Source: Halorussus salinus (GTDB lineage: Archaea > Halobacteriota > Halobacteria > Halobacteriales > Haladaptataceae). From it: a DNA stretch of 64,000 bases. Made by a program: the position numbers and the translations under genes. The notes under the pieces were generated by a model, which did not search any database, was not told where the DNA came from, and saw nothing but the letters and a program-made list of their open reading frames with translations. Of this stretch, positions 24,724-33,408 are shown one piece after another. The DNA is taken from NCBI RefSeq assembly GCF_004765815.2, contig NZ_SBIS02000012.1, positions 124,001 through 188,000 of the forward strand, read 5' to 3'. Positions within the stretch are counted from its first letter, which is position 1, and each line of letters starts with the position of its first letter.

Positions 24724-24951
24724 CTACTCTCCTCCCTCGCTCCACATCTCTGATTCTTCACCGCCGACCGGACACGTTCCTCGCGCCCAGCCTGCACGGA
24801 CGACTTGCCACTTCCCGCCGGGCTGGCCGCCGAACCGACATGGCTCCTCACCGGCCGAGGCCGCTGGGAACGACTTGACGACTCCGAGTTGCAGATTCCA
24901 CGTCGCAGCGTCTCGGAGGATAGCTGTCAGTGCCGGGCGGCCCGTCCATAC
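24724..24951 (-). pseudogene. Gene truncated at its 5' end by the IS605-type element
   Basis: The frame closes at 24724 and reads a believable protein end (TAILRDAATWNLQLGVVKSF, then CRFGGQPGGKWQVVRAGW and GTCPVGGEE). Upstream it runs into the right end of the insertion element at about 24951. About 75 codons remain. The missing 5' part was not found on the other side of the element. Confidence 0.55.
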
Positions 24952-24983
24952 GTGAACTGCCTCGGGGGCAAGTCCCGAGGCTT
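24952..24983 (-). mobile_element. Right-end hairpin of the IS605-type element
   Basis: GCCTCGGG (24959-24966) and CCCGAGGC (24974-24981) form an 8-bp hairpin with a 7-base loop, followed on the minus strand by AGTTCAC. Subterminal hairpins of this kind are recognised by TnpA and form the 3' part of the guide RNA scaffold. The exact end is probably within a few bases of 24952. Confidence 0.65.
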
Positions 24984-24991
24984 CCCGTGGA

Positions 24992-26269
24992 TTACTCGGA
25001 CACACCCACACGCCCATCGGTACGGCGACCTGTCGCGGTCGGGTGGGTCACGGTCGGGGCGTCCACGGCCCCCGATGCCTGCCGTCGCACCGTCCGAACA
25101 ACGGGAAGGCTGTTGAGAGCAGGCACATTCCAATCCTGATGCTTTTTGATGCCTTTCACGGCGATGTTGACGCTTGCACCACGGTCGCTATGGTCTTGAT
25201 GGGAACACGACCGACACTTGAACCGCTTCTTGTTACGGTTCGCACGATCCGTATGCCCACACATCGGGCACCGTTGGCTGGTGTACTTAGGGTTAACCCA
25301 CGCGGTCGGAACCCCTTCGAACGACGCCTTGTACGATGTAAGGAACTGAAGGGCGCGGAACGGCAAGTGGTGCAAGCGTCGGTTCATCCGGGTACCGTAG
25401 TCGAGACCGTCGCGCATCTCTTTGAGGTCTTCAAAGACGATACACGGCTTCTCGAACTGTTGGCTCCACTCCACGATGTGACGGCTCATCTTATGGAGTC
25501 TATCGTGGACAAACCGTTCCTCACGCCCTTCCAGCGTATCGTGAATACTGTCTTTCCCCGCGTTCTGGACGCGCTTTCGCATCGTAAAGTAGCGGTGGCG
25601 CTCGAACTTGATTTCGGGGAACTCGATAACCAACGTGTCCTTGACGCCATGCTCGGAGAGTGCGGTGAGCGCCACGTTGTCCTCGTTCACGTCCACGCCG
25701 ACGACCGTCCGTGAGTCCTGCTTGTCTCGAACAGTCTGTTCGGTGTTGGTGACGTTGACGTGCAACTCGGCGTTCTCGTTGTGGAACAAGGCTTCTGCCG
25801 TCCCAATCTTCCACTCGTCACTTTTGAGTGCGGTCTTGAGAATGTCGAGGTGGGCGTCACTCCCTTTGAGGACGCCCTTGACGTGATTGTACGGCTTTGC
25901 ACTGATTCGGAACGCCACGTCGCCATCGCCGGAGAGCGACAGGTTGTACCCCTCCTCGTAGTTCGCACGAAGCGGGTACACACTATCCTTGGTGTGACTC
26001 GGGAGTCCAAAGTCGTCGCACTCGTAGTAGTTCTCCATCATGCCGAGTGCCTTTGCAACGACGCGCTGAGTCGTGTTCTTCACGAGGTTGGCGTCGTCGG
26101 CCACGCGGTCGGGAATCGCGTCCCAGTCCACGCCTTGCTTGGCGAGGCGGATAGTTTCGTTGTACACCCGGCGGGCTTCGAGGGTGGCGTCGTACAGCAG
26201 GCTCTCATTGTCACTCTGAATGTCGAGTTGGAAATCCAGCGTCTTGACGAGAGCCTGTGAATCAGTCAT
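24992..26269 (-). CDS. tnpB: TnpB, RNA-guided nuclease of an IS605-type element
   Basis: A 425-aa protein, normal length. The RuvC-like site is complete: D193 (GVDVNEDN), E280 (CIVFEDLKEM) and D362 (HSDRGASVN). The zinc ribbon has C334-x2-C337 and C352-x2-C355. The chosen start (MTDSQALVKTLDFQLDIQ) overlaps the stop of the DUF2080 gene; a longer reading is possible. TnpB proteins cleave DNA guided by an RNA from the element's right end, which helps keep the element in place. After the zinc ribbon a 55-residue low-complexity tail overlaps the predicted guide-RNA region. Confidence 0.95.
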   Translation of the reverse strand: MTDSQALVKTLDFQLDIQSDNESLLYDATLEARRVYNETIRLAKQGVDWDAIPDRVADDANLVKNTTQRVVAKALGMMENYYECDDFGLPSHTKDSVYPLRANYEEGYNLSLSGDGDVAFRISAKPYNHVKGVLKGSDAHLDILKTALKSDEWKIGTAEALFHNENAELHVNVTNTEQTVRDKQDSRTVVGVDVNEDNVALTALSEHGVKDTLVIEFPEIKFERHRYFTMRKRVQNAGKDSIHDTLEGREERFVHDRLHKMSRHIVEWSQQFEKPCIVFEDLKEMRDGLDYGTRMNRRLHHLPFRALQFLTSYKASFEGVPTAWVNPKYTSQRCPMCGHTDRANRNKKRFKCRSCSHQDHSDRGASVNIAVKGIKKHQDWNVPALNSLPVVRTVRRQASGAVDAPTVTHPTATGRRTDGRVGVSE

Positions 26270-26421
26270 TCTTCGTCTTGTTCGGTGGGTTCCGAGATTC
26301 GGACGACTTTCACGTTGGCCCCACGCCAACGTTTCGGGACGGTGACGTGGGCGCTGTTCCCAAACGGTTTGACCTCGCCGTCAAGAACTTCCTCGCCGTC
26401 GATTTCAAAGCGATTCGCCAT
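26266..26421 (-). CDS. DUF2080-family transposon protein
   Basis: A 51-aa protein starting at the ATG 26419-26421. It has the family's pattern: EIDGEEVLDGEVKPFGNSAH then VTVPKRWRGANVKVV, a swapped-hairpin-like DNA-binding fold. In haloarchaea this small gene typically sits directly before tnpB, overlapping its start, as here (4 bp). It may regulate the transposon. Confidence 0.85.
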   Translation of the reverse strand: MANRFEIDGEEVLDGEVKPFGNSAHVTVPKRWRGANVKVVRISEPTEQDEE

Positions 26422-26474
26422 ACCTGTGTATATACTTTATATATACTTAATTGTGTCGGATACTTAGCCTCAAT

Positions 26475-26630
26475 ATGGCCGAGAAGTGGTCGAACAACAC
26501 GGTGTACACCGTCAACTACCACTCCGTGTGGTATCCGAAGTACCGCCACGCGATACTCGAACCAACCGAAGACTCGCTGGACGAGTGTTTCCGCGACACA
26601 TGCGAGGAGTACCAACCTACACGAACGACT
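26475..26630 (+). pseudogene. tnpA (IS200-type transposase), N-terminal fragment
   Basis: The reading MAEKWSNNTVYTVNYHSVWY, then PKYRHAILEPTEDSL, is the N-terminal motif of IS200/IS605 TnpA (the strand before the catalytic HUH). It stops matching at about codon 52, before the HUH and Tyr motifs, and continues into the neighbouring remnant. The gene is dead; TnpA for movement would have to come from elsewhere. Confidence 0.8.
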
Positions 26631-26632
26631 CT

Positions 26633-26868
26633 ACCAATACATCACGACGCACCAGTACAACCCTGCTCGGGCGTGTTCCACCCCGACCACAGACGCTGTT
26701 GGCGGTCGAACCTCTACCTCACCTTCTCCACGGTTGCCGCTGGATGCCGCTGGAATTGACAGACATACTAGTAGCCAGACGGTGCCACCGCCACGAGGAG
26801 CCACCCTAAGGGGCGGGCTACATGTCGTGACGGATCCAGACCGCGACCGGTTAGGGGTGGTTGCGTGA
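26633..26868 (+). pseudogene. IS200/IS605-family remnant, second copy
   Basis: It is homologous to 1990-2207 along its length and precedes operon B2 as that copy precedes operon B1. The frame ends PDRDRLGVVA with a stop at 26866-26868. The remnant was therefore part of module B before the module was duplicated. Confidence 0.55.
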
Positions 26869-26911
26869 GAGGTGTCTCCCTCTCGGGGCCTGATCTGGTC
26901 CGGCCACTCCG

Positions 26912-27820
26912 TTATCCGGCCACCTCGTCTGTTGCCGGACTCCCTGCGTCACCCAGCGACGGTTCGCCTGGTAGGTCGGCCTCCTCGGTCAACACCACGA
27001 CGTTCTCCTTGTAGGTCAAGCCGTCTGTGGTGCGTTTCTTCTGGGTGGTGATGAGCCGGTGCTTGCTTAATTCGGCCATCGCGTCGAGGGTGCGCCGTGC
27101 CAATTCTTGGGCATAGTTCTTCGACACACCTTCTTCGTTCGCGCGAATCCAATCAGCAAGATCTGACGACTTCAGGTAAACACGCCATCCGCTACTCCCG
27201 CTCGTCCATAACTGGTATCGGCCGGAATCGTCACGCTCCCGCCATGCCTTCGCTGCAAGCTCGTCGGGCTTGCGGTTAGTAACGCTCGCGAGCATTTCAT
27301 CATCGTAGCGAGCGAGGCGTTGGATCGGTAGCAGGTCGGCCGTCGAGTGGGCGACTGCGCCACCGCGATTGAGTGCGTCTTCCTCGCCGGGCAGGCGGGC
27401 GTAGTGGTTGCCGTCGTCTTTCGTAATCCGTTCGACACGCTCACCATCCACGTCGAGAAGCTCGTCCATGATGTTCGGCTCGACGTTCTCGTACGCGAGG
27501 TGCGCGCCTTTCTCTAGCTCGCGGGACTGCAGTTCCGCGATCATTGAGCGGGTGCCGTTTGCTTTCGCTTCGAGGGCGTTGAGTCGCGCGTCGTGTTCGC
27601 CTTCGACTGTCTCCTCTATATCTGTGAGTCGCGTTTCGGCCTCGCGGCGCGCCTCGCGCTCTTGGGAGAGTTCGTCGCGGAGTTCGGTTACTTCTGCTTC
27701 AAGGTCGGCAATCTGTTCTCGGAGGTCGGCGGTCGCTTCCTGAATGCGTTGGTCAATGAGTTCGTCAAGCTGTTCGTCGGCCGGAGTCTGCGATTCGTCG
27801 GTGGGGGTGTCGGTGGTCAT
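26912..27820 (-). CDS. Coiled-coil protein, last gene of operon B2
   Basis: A 302-aa protein, the same length as its paralogue at 2269-3177. The C-terminal 190 residues are almost unchanged, while the coiled coil (residues 15-95) has many conservative swaps that keep the heptad pattern. Synonymous differences are frequent, so the duplication is not recent. The role is unknown, as for copy 1. Confidence 0.85.
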   Translation of the reverse strand: MTTDTPTDESQTPADEQLDELIDQRIQEATADLREQIADLEAEVTELRDELSQEREARREAETRLTDIEETVEGEHDARLNALEAKANGTRSMIAELQSRELEKGAHLAYENVEPNIMDELLDVDGERVERITKDDGNHYARLPGEEDALNRGGAVAHSTADLLPIQRLARYDDEMLASVTNRKPDELAAKAWRERDDSGRYQLWTSGSSGWRVYLKSSDLADWIRANEEGVSKNYAQELARRTLDAMAELSKHRLITTQKKRTTDGLTYKENVVVLTEEADLPGEPSLGDAGSPATDEVAG

Positions 27821-27849
27821 CGGTTCTCGGGAGTGATCTTGGGTGATTC

Positions 27850-27921
27850 GGTGGCGATACCGCTAGGCGTGCATGCGCGCGAAGAGGAGCGAACAAGGGG
27901 GCGTCTGGGCTACCCGCGTGT
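27850..27921 (-). promoter_or_regulatory. Conserved intergenic element inside operon B2
   Basis: It keeps the same GGTGGCGATACCGCTAGGCG and TGCATGCGCGCGAA blocks as 3203-3275, with a short length change after them. Confidence 0.45.
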
Positions 27922-28308
27922 TCTCCCGTGTAGGCGTCGCTGTCGCGGACACGATGGGTCGGCGGGCAACTCGAACTCGGCCACGTCGATATCGAGTGAG
28001 GCAGCGGTCCGCACAAACAACTGGGTAAGGAGAATCCGGCCCTCCTCGGTGAGGTCGCAGGTGAATCCGCGTGCGTCGTCAGGGTGGTCGCTCTTCGTCA
28101 GGAACCCCTGCTCGACGAGTTCGTTGAGCCGCGGGTAGAACTGGCCGCCCTCGGTGTTGGTCTGGCCGAGTGTTTCGAGTTCGTCCTTGACATCCGTCCC
28201 AACCGGTGTGTCGTTCGCTTGGTTCGCGCGGTAGGTCGCCAGCAGGAGGTCGCGTTTGTAGCTCGTGAGATCGGCCGCCATCTCCGTGAGTGAACGAAAC
28301 GAATTCAT
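27910..28308 (-). CDS. PadR-like winged-helix regulator, operon B2
   Basis: A 132-aa protein, paralogue of 3266-3655. The DNA-binding core is conserved almost exactly (YKRDLLLATYRANQANDTPV, QFYPRLNELVEQGFLTK). The N-terminal nine residues and the C-terminal 20 differ. Its start overlaps the stop of the 52-aa zinc gene by 4 bp. The near-identical recognition helix suggests both copies bind the same site. Confidence 0.8.
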   Translation of the reverse strand: MNSFRSLTEMAADLTSYKRDLLLATYRANQANDTPVGTDVKDELETLGQTNTEGGQFYPRLNELVEQGFLTKSDHPDDARGFTCDLTEEGRILLTQLFVRTAASLDIDVAEFELPADPSCPRQRRLHGRTRG

Positions 28309-28463
28309 CGACGGTCACCTCCCGTGCGAGCAGTAGATTCCGTGGGCAGTGTGCAACCGCAGGGCTGGAGGGTGTGTTCCGTGGGACTATCGGCAGTGAT
28401 CGCGGCAATCTTCGAATTACAGCACGGACACTCACCATCTTCAAGCGTCGTCGTCGTACTCAT
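28305..28463 (-). CDS. Small zinc-ribbon protein, 52 aa, operon B2
   Basis: The ATG at 28461-28463 gives MSTTTTLEDGECPCCNSKIA, identical to copy 1 over the first 27 residues. The CPCC and CGC motifs are kept. It overlaps both neighbours by 4 bp. Confidence 0.8.
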   Translation of the reverse strand: MSTTTTLEDGECPCCNSKIAAITADSPTEHTLQPCGCTLPTESTARTGGDRR

Positions 28464-28852
28464 CGGTCGGTCACCTCCTCGTTCGCGCGGCGAATCCGCT
28501 GGCAGAACTGGCACGGCGCGTACCGCTGGTCTTGAGCGTCGGCGCGGGCGAGTTGTGTGAGGTCGTCGTGGTCCACCGGGCACAGCGGGGTATCGTCGTG
28601 GTCGGTCTCGTGGTAGGCGTACGTATTCGTCCGATTCGTCGTCCGGACGAGAACGGTGTCACTTGCGGGAAACGGATCCTGTTCGGTGCGGCGATCCAGT
28701 TCCTCGCGCGTCGGGTCAGCAACCGTCTCCGGGTCCGGACACGTATGGCTCGACAACTGGACCGTCGGCGTTCCACACCCGTCGCACACATCGAACGTCT
28801 CGGGAATAGCTTCCGAGAGGTCCGGCCCGACCTCCTCGACCGCCTGCGTCAT
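28460..28852 (-). CDS. Zinc-finger protein, 130 aa, operon B2
   Basis: The paralogue of 3807-4199 with the same length and Cys/His spacing (CDGCGTPT, SSHTCPD, LCPVDH, APCQFCQRIRRA). The middle 40 residues have diverged strongly, which points to selection on the metal sites and ends only. Confidence 0.85.
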   Translation of the reverse strand: MTQAVEEVGPDLSEAIPETFDVCDGCGTPTVQLSSHTCPDPETVADPTREELDRRTEQDPFPASDTVLVRTTNRTNTYAYHETDHDDTPLCPVDHDDLTQLARADAQDQRYAPCQFCQRIRRANEEVTDR

Positions 28853-29220
28853 GACTCGCCCTCCCGTTCGAAGGCGTTCGTTTGGCTCGGGGCAGAATCG
28901 GACTCAAGTTCGATGCCGGTCTGTTCTGCACGTCGGCGCGCGAATGTATTCAGCAGGATGCGGGCTTGCTCAGTCGTCGCATACTCGTTGGTGCGGCCAT
29001 CGCGTTCGGCCTTCTCCAGCAACCCGCGCTCAACGTGTTCATCTAAATTCTGGTACAGCCGCGAATGATTAATCTCCTCGGGGTACTCGGTATCGAGATA
29101 CTGCTTGATTGCGAGGCCCTTCGGTGGACTGTCGCGACGTTCGAGCGCCCGGACCGCGAACAAGAGATCGCGCTCGAACGCACGGAGGTCCGCGACCGAC
29201 CAAGAGGAGTCCACGCTCAT
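28849..29220 (-). CDS. PadR-like winged-helix regulator, first gene of operon B2
   Basis: A 123-aa protein, paralogue of 4196-4630. The core is kept (ERDLLFAVRALERRDSPPKG, HSRLYQNLDEHVERGLLEK). The acidic tail is about 20 residues shorter than in copy 1. It is the first gene of the operon, 42 bp from the conserved hairpin block. Confidence 0.8.
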   Translation of the reverse strand: MSVDSSWSVADLRAFERDLLFAVRALERRDSPPKGLAIKQYLDTEYPEEINHSRLYQNLDEHVERGLLEKAERDGRTNEYATTEQARILLNTFARRRAEQTGIELESDSAPSQTNAFEREGES

Positions 29221-29261
29221 CGCGGGACTCCTCCCGTCGTCAGGGTAGTTGCTAAGCTAGT

Positions 29262-29291
29262 CGCTGGTCGTGCGGGACATTCAAGTCCCGT
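29262..29291 (-). promoter_or_regulatory. Conserved hairpin/operator in front of operon B2
   Basis: Identical over 30 bp to 4672-4701, with the inverted repeat CGGGAC-ATTCAA-GTCCCG at 29273-29290. The rest of the 29221-29524 gap is AT-rich and has diverged from copy 1. Confidence 0.65.
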
Positions 29292-29524
29292 CTGGGTAAA
29301 CGCGAACATGCGGTTCGTTCTCTTAACGACCGCACGATAGGCCCGTGATGCCCCACGGGTCTTTTCTAAGACCAGATGGCCTACCGAGCAGTCTTGTTTT
29401 CTCGATTATAACAGGGGATACTTATTTCTAATGCATAATACTATGCACCAGAATATGCTGTTTTGTGCATTAAGATCGCCTATCAGCGGCGTTAAATGGC
29501 TTATACCCATTCCAGATACCACAA

Positions 29525-29806
29525 ATGAGACGGCCGCACGTTGATTGGATGACTCGTGCGGACGATGCAATTCTCGAATTTCTACTTAACGAGGGCAATG
29601 AAGAGTTGGTTGCTACTCCCGGTGTTATTGAGGCGAATCTCCCATATACACTCTCAACGGTAAATCAGCGCCTGCGCGAACTCAAAAATGGGAATCTCAT
29701 CGCGTATGAAAACGAAGAGCGAGCATTATACAAACTAACTACAAAAGGTCGCGCATATCTCGCTGGCGAACTTGACGCAGAAGAACTCGAAAGCGGCGAG
29801 AAGTAG
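29525..29806 (+). CDS. PhiH1-repressor-like winged-helix protein, module B2
   Basis: A 93-aa protein with the opening MRRPHVDWMTRADDAILEFL and the ending YKLTTKGRAYLAGELDAEEL. The recognition helix (TLSTVNQRLRELKNGNLI) differs from that of the 4958 copy (SGYVRQRISKLLDAGLI), so the two repressors may bind different DNA although the operons' hairpin block is the same. Confidence 0.85.
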   Translation: MRRPHVDWMTRADDAILEFLLNEGNEELVATPGVIEANLPYTLSTVNQRLRELKNGNLIAYENEERALYKLTTKGRAYLAGELDAEELESGEK

Positions 29807-30242
29807 TTGATGATCGGTCGGTCAGTCCATCGCTGGACACGAATTTTTTAGTGTTTCTGGTCGTCTTCGTCGTGGCGACCGTCGGGTTCGTAGTTCGGAT
29901 GGCTTCGCTGGTGTAGTCCGGTTCCCTCGATCGTCGTGTATCCAGCGCATTTTGAGTTCGATTTGGCCCGTATCTATCTTCATCTTGGCCACGGTTTGGT
30001 GGCATACTCGGCGCAAGACCGTCCGACTAAAAGGGCGTATGGCGAGCGTGAACGAATAAACCCAATTATTGACAGTATGGCATCTGGTTCATCGATGAGT
30101 AGGCAGTAGAGTCGATGAACCGAAGTCAACGACTCTCGATACCATATTAGAGTTACAACAGCCTATTTTTAATATAGCGTACGCTTGGCATGACCCAAAT
30201 ATATAAATCCCATAACCAATTATCCTAGATCGAGGCTAACAA
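29807..30242. other. Intergenic stretch, no firm feature
   Basis: A 64-codon minus-strand frame (29822-30016) exists but is very basic and Arg-rich, unlike haloarchaeal proteins, and is not called. The last 100 bp before 30243 are AT-rich and probably a promoter. Confidence 0.4.
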
Positions 30243-30797
30243 ATGACAACTTGGGCTGAAGATTTCTACGAAATCCCGGAGGCAGTAACCGCCAATGAAG
30301 AGCTTCAAAACAACATTTTAGACTTAGTAAATGAACAACCTATTCACGGGAAGGTAACTCAGGGGGGTAACCGAACCGAATCTCTCCGTGAAATCTTGAG
30401 AGAGTATTTCCGAGGTGAGACCAACTTAGAGCAAGCGTTTCAAGAAGTCTCCTCGGAATTGCCGCGCCACGAGTCACCTCACGCGAGCAACAATCAGGTA
30501 TTCGCAAAGGGGTGGGCAGAACGGTTAGTTCGGACACAAGCCAGTCGGTTCTACAACCAAGCCGTACTCCTGCTTCTGCAAGAACGCGGCGACCAGACCT
30601 GTTTCATCCCTCACTCTTCCGAAGAGGATGTTAGTTCTGACTGTACGCAGATGCTGGCAGGAAATGAAGTAGAAATTGAATTACTCTTAAATCGACTGCG
30701 GCGCGCCCATGTAGATGGGGAGTGGCACGAAGAGGTTATGATTCCAGACCATCCGCATTGTACTCATACAGTTGTCTCTACGTCAGAATCCATGTAG
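30243..30797 (+). CDS. Hypothetical protein, 184 aa
   Basis: A polar, helical protein. A conserved-looking central helix (KGWAERLVRTQASRFYNQAV) and a C-terminal PDHPHCTHTVV segment recall the end of Mu-F-like phage head proteins, where an arginine-rich helix and a terminal HC motif occur, but the similarity is short and could be chance. It ends 25 bp from the convergent nuclease gene. Not assigned. Confidence 0.6.
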   Translation: MTTWAEDFYEIPEAVTANEELQNNILDLVNEQPIHGKVTQGGNRTESLREILREYFRGETNLEQAFQEVSSELPRHESPHASNNQVFAKGWAERLVRTQASRFYNQAVLLLLQERGDQTCFIPHSSEEDVSSDCTQMLAGNEVEIELLLNRLRRAHVDGEWHEEVMIPDHPHCTHTVVSTSESM

Positions 30798-30821
30798 GAA
30801 GCAAAACACCTCGATTGGTAA

Positions 30822-31700
30822 CTACCCAAAGTCGTCAAAATCGGCTTGCTCAGCTATTTTCTGGACAAAATCTGTGCCGTTCATGCGCTTCTGAATCGCT
30901 TGAGCAGTTTTCGGTGAAATTTTCCATTTATCTGCTGAGTCTGCTACATTCTCAATATACTCTTGAAGTTCTGACCGCTCGAGGATTTCGATTACCTTCT
31001 TAGTCTCGTCTACAAATCGAGACTGTTTCTCAGACCCGATATGGTCCCAATGAGGATGAGCCTCCTTCACTATTTGTTTCGTCTTAGTTGTGTTTTCCAT
31101 AAGGGCAGTCCGGAGTAGCGCCTGAATAATTGTAGCCACGAATTGCTCGCGGTCTTCTGGTTGGTCAACGTCGAAAGGATAGTATTCCGTGGGAAGAGCC
31201 TCGTCTGGGTCCATATTGATGGGGAACCGGGATGCTAGCTCCGAAAATTGGAATGGAAGAGAGTTTTCGATTAAGACTCCACTCGTGGAAGAGTGCGAAA
31301 ACTGTACAAATGGTGTATCTGTCTCCGTTAACAACTCCCTTGTCGAGAGGTCAGACAGCGAAGAGTAACAAACCTCGAGTCCGAACTTGGAGGAGTCAAG
31401 TAGGGCATCTAGATTCGTTCGGTCCAATAGTTTCTCGGGATTTTTCTCGAATCGTTTATATCGTCGAAGTTGGTCCGAATCCAATCTCTCAGATTTGCAC
31501 TCCGCGATTATTGAATAATTATCCAACTCAGAAGATAGGATAATATCAGGATGGACATCGTCGTCTCCAATTTCAAATTCGTGTTCGATTAAATCACATG
31601 CATATTTTCGATCTGACAACGAATGGGAGAATCCTTCGTTACCTTTTGCAAGGGAGATCCAACCGTTTATTTGAACCGTATGAGCCGAGACACTATACAT
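30822..31700 (-). CDS. PD-(D/E)XK nuclease-like protein
   Basis: A 292-aa protein. A restriction-type active site is clear: D52 (HPDIILSSEL), E67-C-K69 (SIIAECKSERL) and the following QLRRYKRF helix, which is the usual Q-x3-Y/F element. The rest is helical. Its start lies 1 bp after the stop of the 31702 gene, so the two form an operon. A DNA-cutting role in defence is likely; the target is unknown. Confidence 0.75.
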   Translation of the reverse strand: MYSVSAHTVQINGWISLAKGNEGFSHSLSDRKYACDLIEHEFEIGDDDVHPDIILSSELDNYSIIAECKSERLDSDQLRRYKRFEKNPEKLLDRTNLDALLDSSKFGLEVCYSSLSDLSTRELLTETDTPFVQFSHSSTSGVLIENSLPFQFSELASRFPINMDPDEALPTEYYPFDVDQPEDREQFVATIIQALLRTALMENTTKTKQIVKEAHPHWDHIGSEKQSRFVDETKKVIEILERSELQEYIENVADSADKWKISPKTAQAIQKRMNGTDFVQKIAEQADFDDFG

Positions 31701-31701
31701 C

Positions 31702-32790
31702 CTATATGTCCATCACTGCTGCGGGGTCATAATGTTGTTGAATATTAGAAAATATTCGGAGGGCAGTGTTACCGCAAGCGTCGTCATAGAGGTAGACACG
31801 AATCCAAGTTGGGCCAACCTCTAAGGTGATTTTGTCCCCGTTGTGGAGATCGACTCCTTTCATCTTGTAATAGTTCTCGCTAAGCTGTGTCGTCGTCCCC
31901 ATCAGACGGAAGGGATTTTTTGCGTTAACGACGTATGAGAGGAACTCTTCAATGTCATTTATTCGGTTTTCTAAGTCGATACGAAGATGTTTCCCATTAA
32001 CTCGGGTACCATGATCTACTTCGCTATAGGAAAGCCGATACTTTCCCTCTATTTCGTGGACCATCTCCCGGTATATGTTTTTCACCTTCTCTACAATGTC
32101 GAGGTGCAGTTGGATATTAGTACCTCCACGAGCAGTAAATGCCCCGTCGCTGGTAATCCGCTCCGTGATATAGTCCGACCCTTTACTGTGGCGGATTTTA
32201 ACCCGTGAAAGGGAGAGTATCTTCTCAATGTCTATATCGTCTTGAAACAGCGAATAGATTCTATTAGTATCTTCACCATTTAGGTCCAGTCGAAGGTCAC
32301 CAATCCCACCTTGCTCTTTGATATACTCTGGTGGGAATGCATCTTCACCCAGTTGTTTTAGACCAGCACCTTGGAACTCACCCCACTCTATTATTTCCTT
32401 TTGGGTACCATTGGGAATCCAAGGGTGATCAAGACCATTACCATCCGTTGTCGTCAATCTATTGAAAGTCTGTTGAGCAGATTGCGAGCCTTCCAGTGTG
32501 TAAAGTGACCAAAATCGGTTATCGCTGGCATCTAAGTAGTAAGTACCTCCATCACCGTAATTAATATCCAACCGGTATAGTTCGGCGTCAATAGGGCTAT
32601 ATGTAGTTATTATTTCACTCTCTTCAAGGAAATCCTCGGCCGAAACATTAGACTCAATAACATAGGTCTTGACCATTTCCTGACCTTTGTCAAGTCGCTG
32701 ATCTTGAGAAAGATTTCTTTGAGTGCCCACTAATCGTTGTTGAAAATAGTCATGTAATTCGTTCCGGCTGTAGAATTCAGTTGTGGACAT
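31702..32790 (-). CDS. Unknown protein paired with a nuclease
   Basis: A 362-aa mixed alpha/beta protein. No Walker, nuclease or zinc motif is visible. A lysine-rich patch (SRVKIRHSKGSDYITERI) and a strand-rich C-terminus (DKITLEVGPTWIRVYLYDD) stand out. It is the first gene of a two-gene operon with the PD-(D/E)XK protein, so it is probably the sensor or specificity partner. Confidence 0.7.
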   Translation of the reverse strand: MSTTEFYSRNELHDYFQQRLVGTQRNLSQDQRLDKGQEMVKTYVIESNVSAEDFLEESEIITTYSPIDAELYRLDINYGDGGTYYLDASDNRFWSLYTLEGSQSAQQTFNRLTTTDGNGLDHPWIPNGTQKEIIEWGEFQGAGLKQLGEDAFPPEYIKEQGGIGDLRLDLNGEDTNRIYSLFQDDIDIEKILSLSRVKIRHSKGSDYITERITSDGAFTARGGTNIQLHLDIVEKVKNIYREMVHEIEGKYRLSYSEVDHGTRVNGKHLRIDLENRINDIEEFLSYVVNAKNPFRLMGTTTQLSENYYKMKGVDLHNGDKITLEVGPTWIRVYLYDDACGNTALRIFSNIQQHYDPAAVMDI

Positions 32791-33144
32791 TTTTTATAGC
32801 TAACTTGTTCATTAGGTGTTCTGTACTAACTTAACTAAAGGCTTGTGTAAATGCGTTTTTACTACGACCGGATTCGTCGTCCTAAGAGGAGGGCCTCCAT
32901 GCACTTGATGATTCCCCTGAAATCGGTCATTTCACCACTCTCTATATCTAAAGTCAACTTCTAATACCCTCACTACAGAGACCGCCGACGAAATGGTTCA
33001 AATATGGAGTCTCCACGCGCTCCTCGTACGCCGAGTCCAACTCACCTCGTTGCAACATCATTGCCGGTAAAACAAGACCTATCCGAGTAATCCGGAATTG
33101 TGTGGTGTGACTGAGCGAGCTTCAAGCGGCGGACCGTATCACTA

Positions 33145-33186
33145 CTAACCAATGAGACCGTCTTTTGGATAGAACTCATTGGTTAG
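33145..33186. repeat. Dispersed inverted repeat IR-c
   Basis: CTAACCAATG at 33145-33154 and CATTGGTTAG at 33177-33186. The symmetry continues one or two bases inward (GAG / CTC). It lies downstream of cassette A2. The preceding stretch 32791-33144 shows no gene. Confidence 0.9.
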
Positions 33187-33267
33187 CAGTGCATGGAATT
33201 GGATTCTCCCCGCTTGGAAACACCTGCTTGGTCGTATGGTGAGAAATAGATTGCACCGGCAATAGTG

Positions 33268-33309
33268 CTAACCAATGGATTCAACTCCGATAGCCGATTC
33301 ATTGGTTAG
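33268..33309. repeat. Dispersed inverted repeat IR-d
   Basis: CTAACCAATG at 33268-33277 and CATTGGTTAG at 33300-33309. It is 123 bp from IR-c and 100 bp from the end of cassette A2. Both arms are perfect. Confidence 0.9.
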
Positions 33310-33408
33310 CGTGAGACGAATCCTATTCCGACCGTTTCCACCGAATTCAGATACCAAGAAGCAAATATAGCGATTGAGAGCGGTTCTGACTAACCGACCC
33401 CTCGTCCA

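Noticed and set aside
2269-29220. Modules B1 and B2 as an assembly artefact
   Set aside because: The copies differ by many silent and some replacement changes and by gene-length changes, so they are real paralogues.
29822-30016. 64-codon minus-strand frame
   Set aside because: Arg-rich and basic, no conservation between the two B modules, no ribosome-site or operon support.
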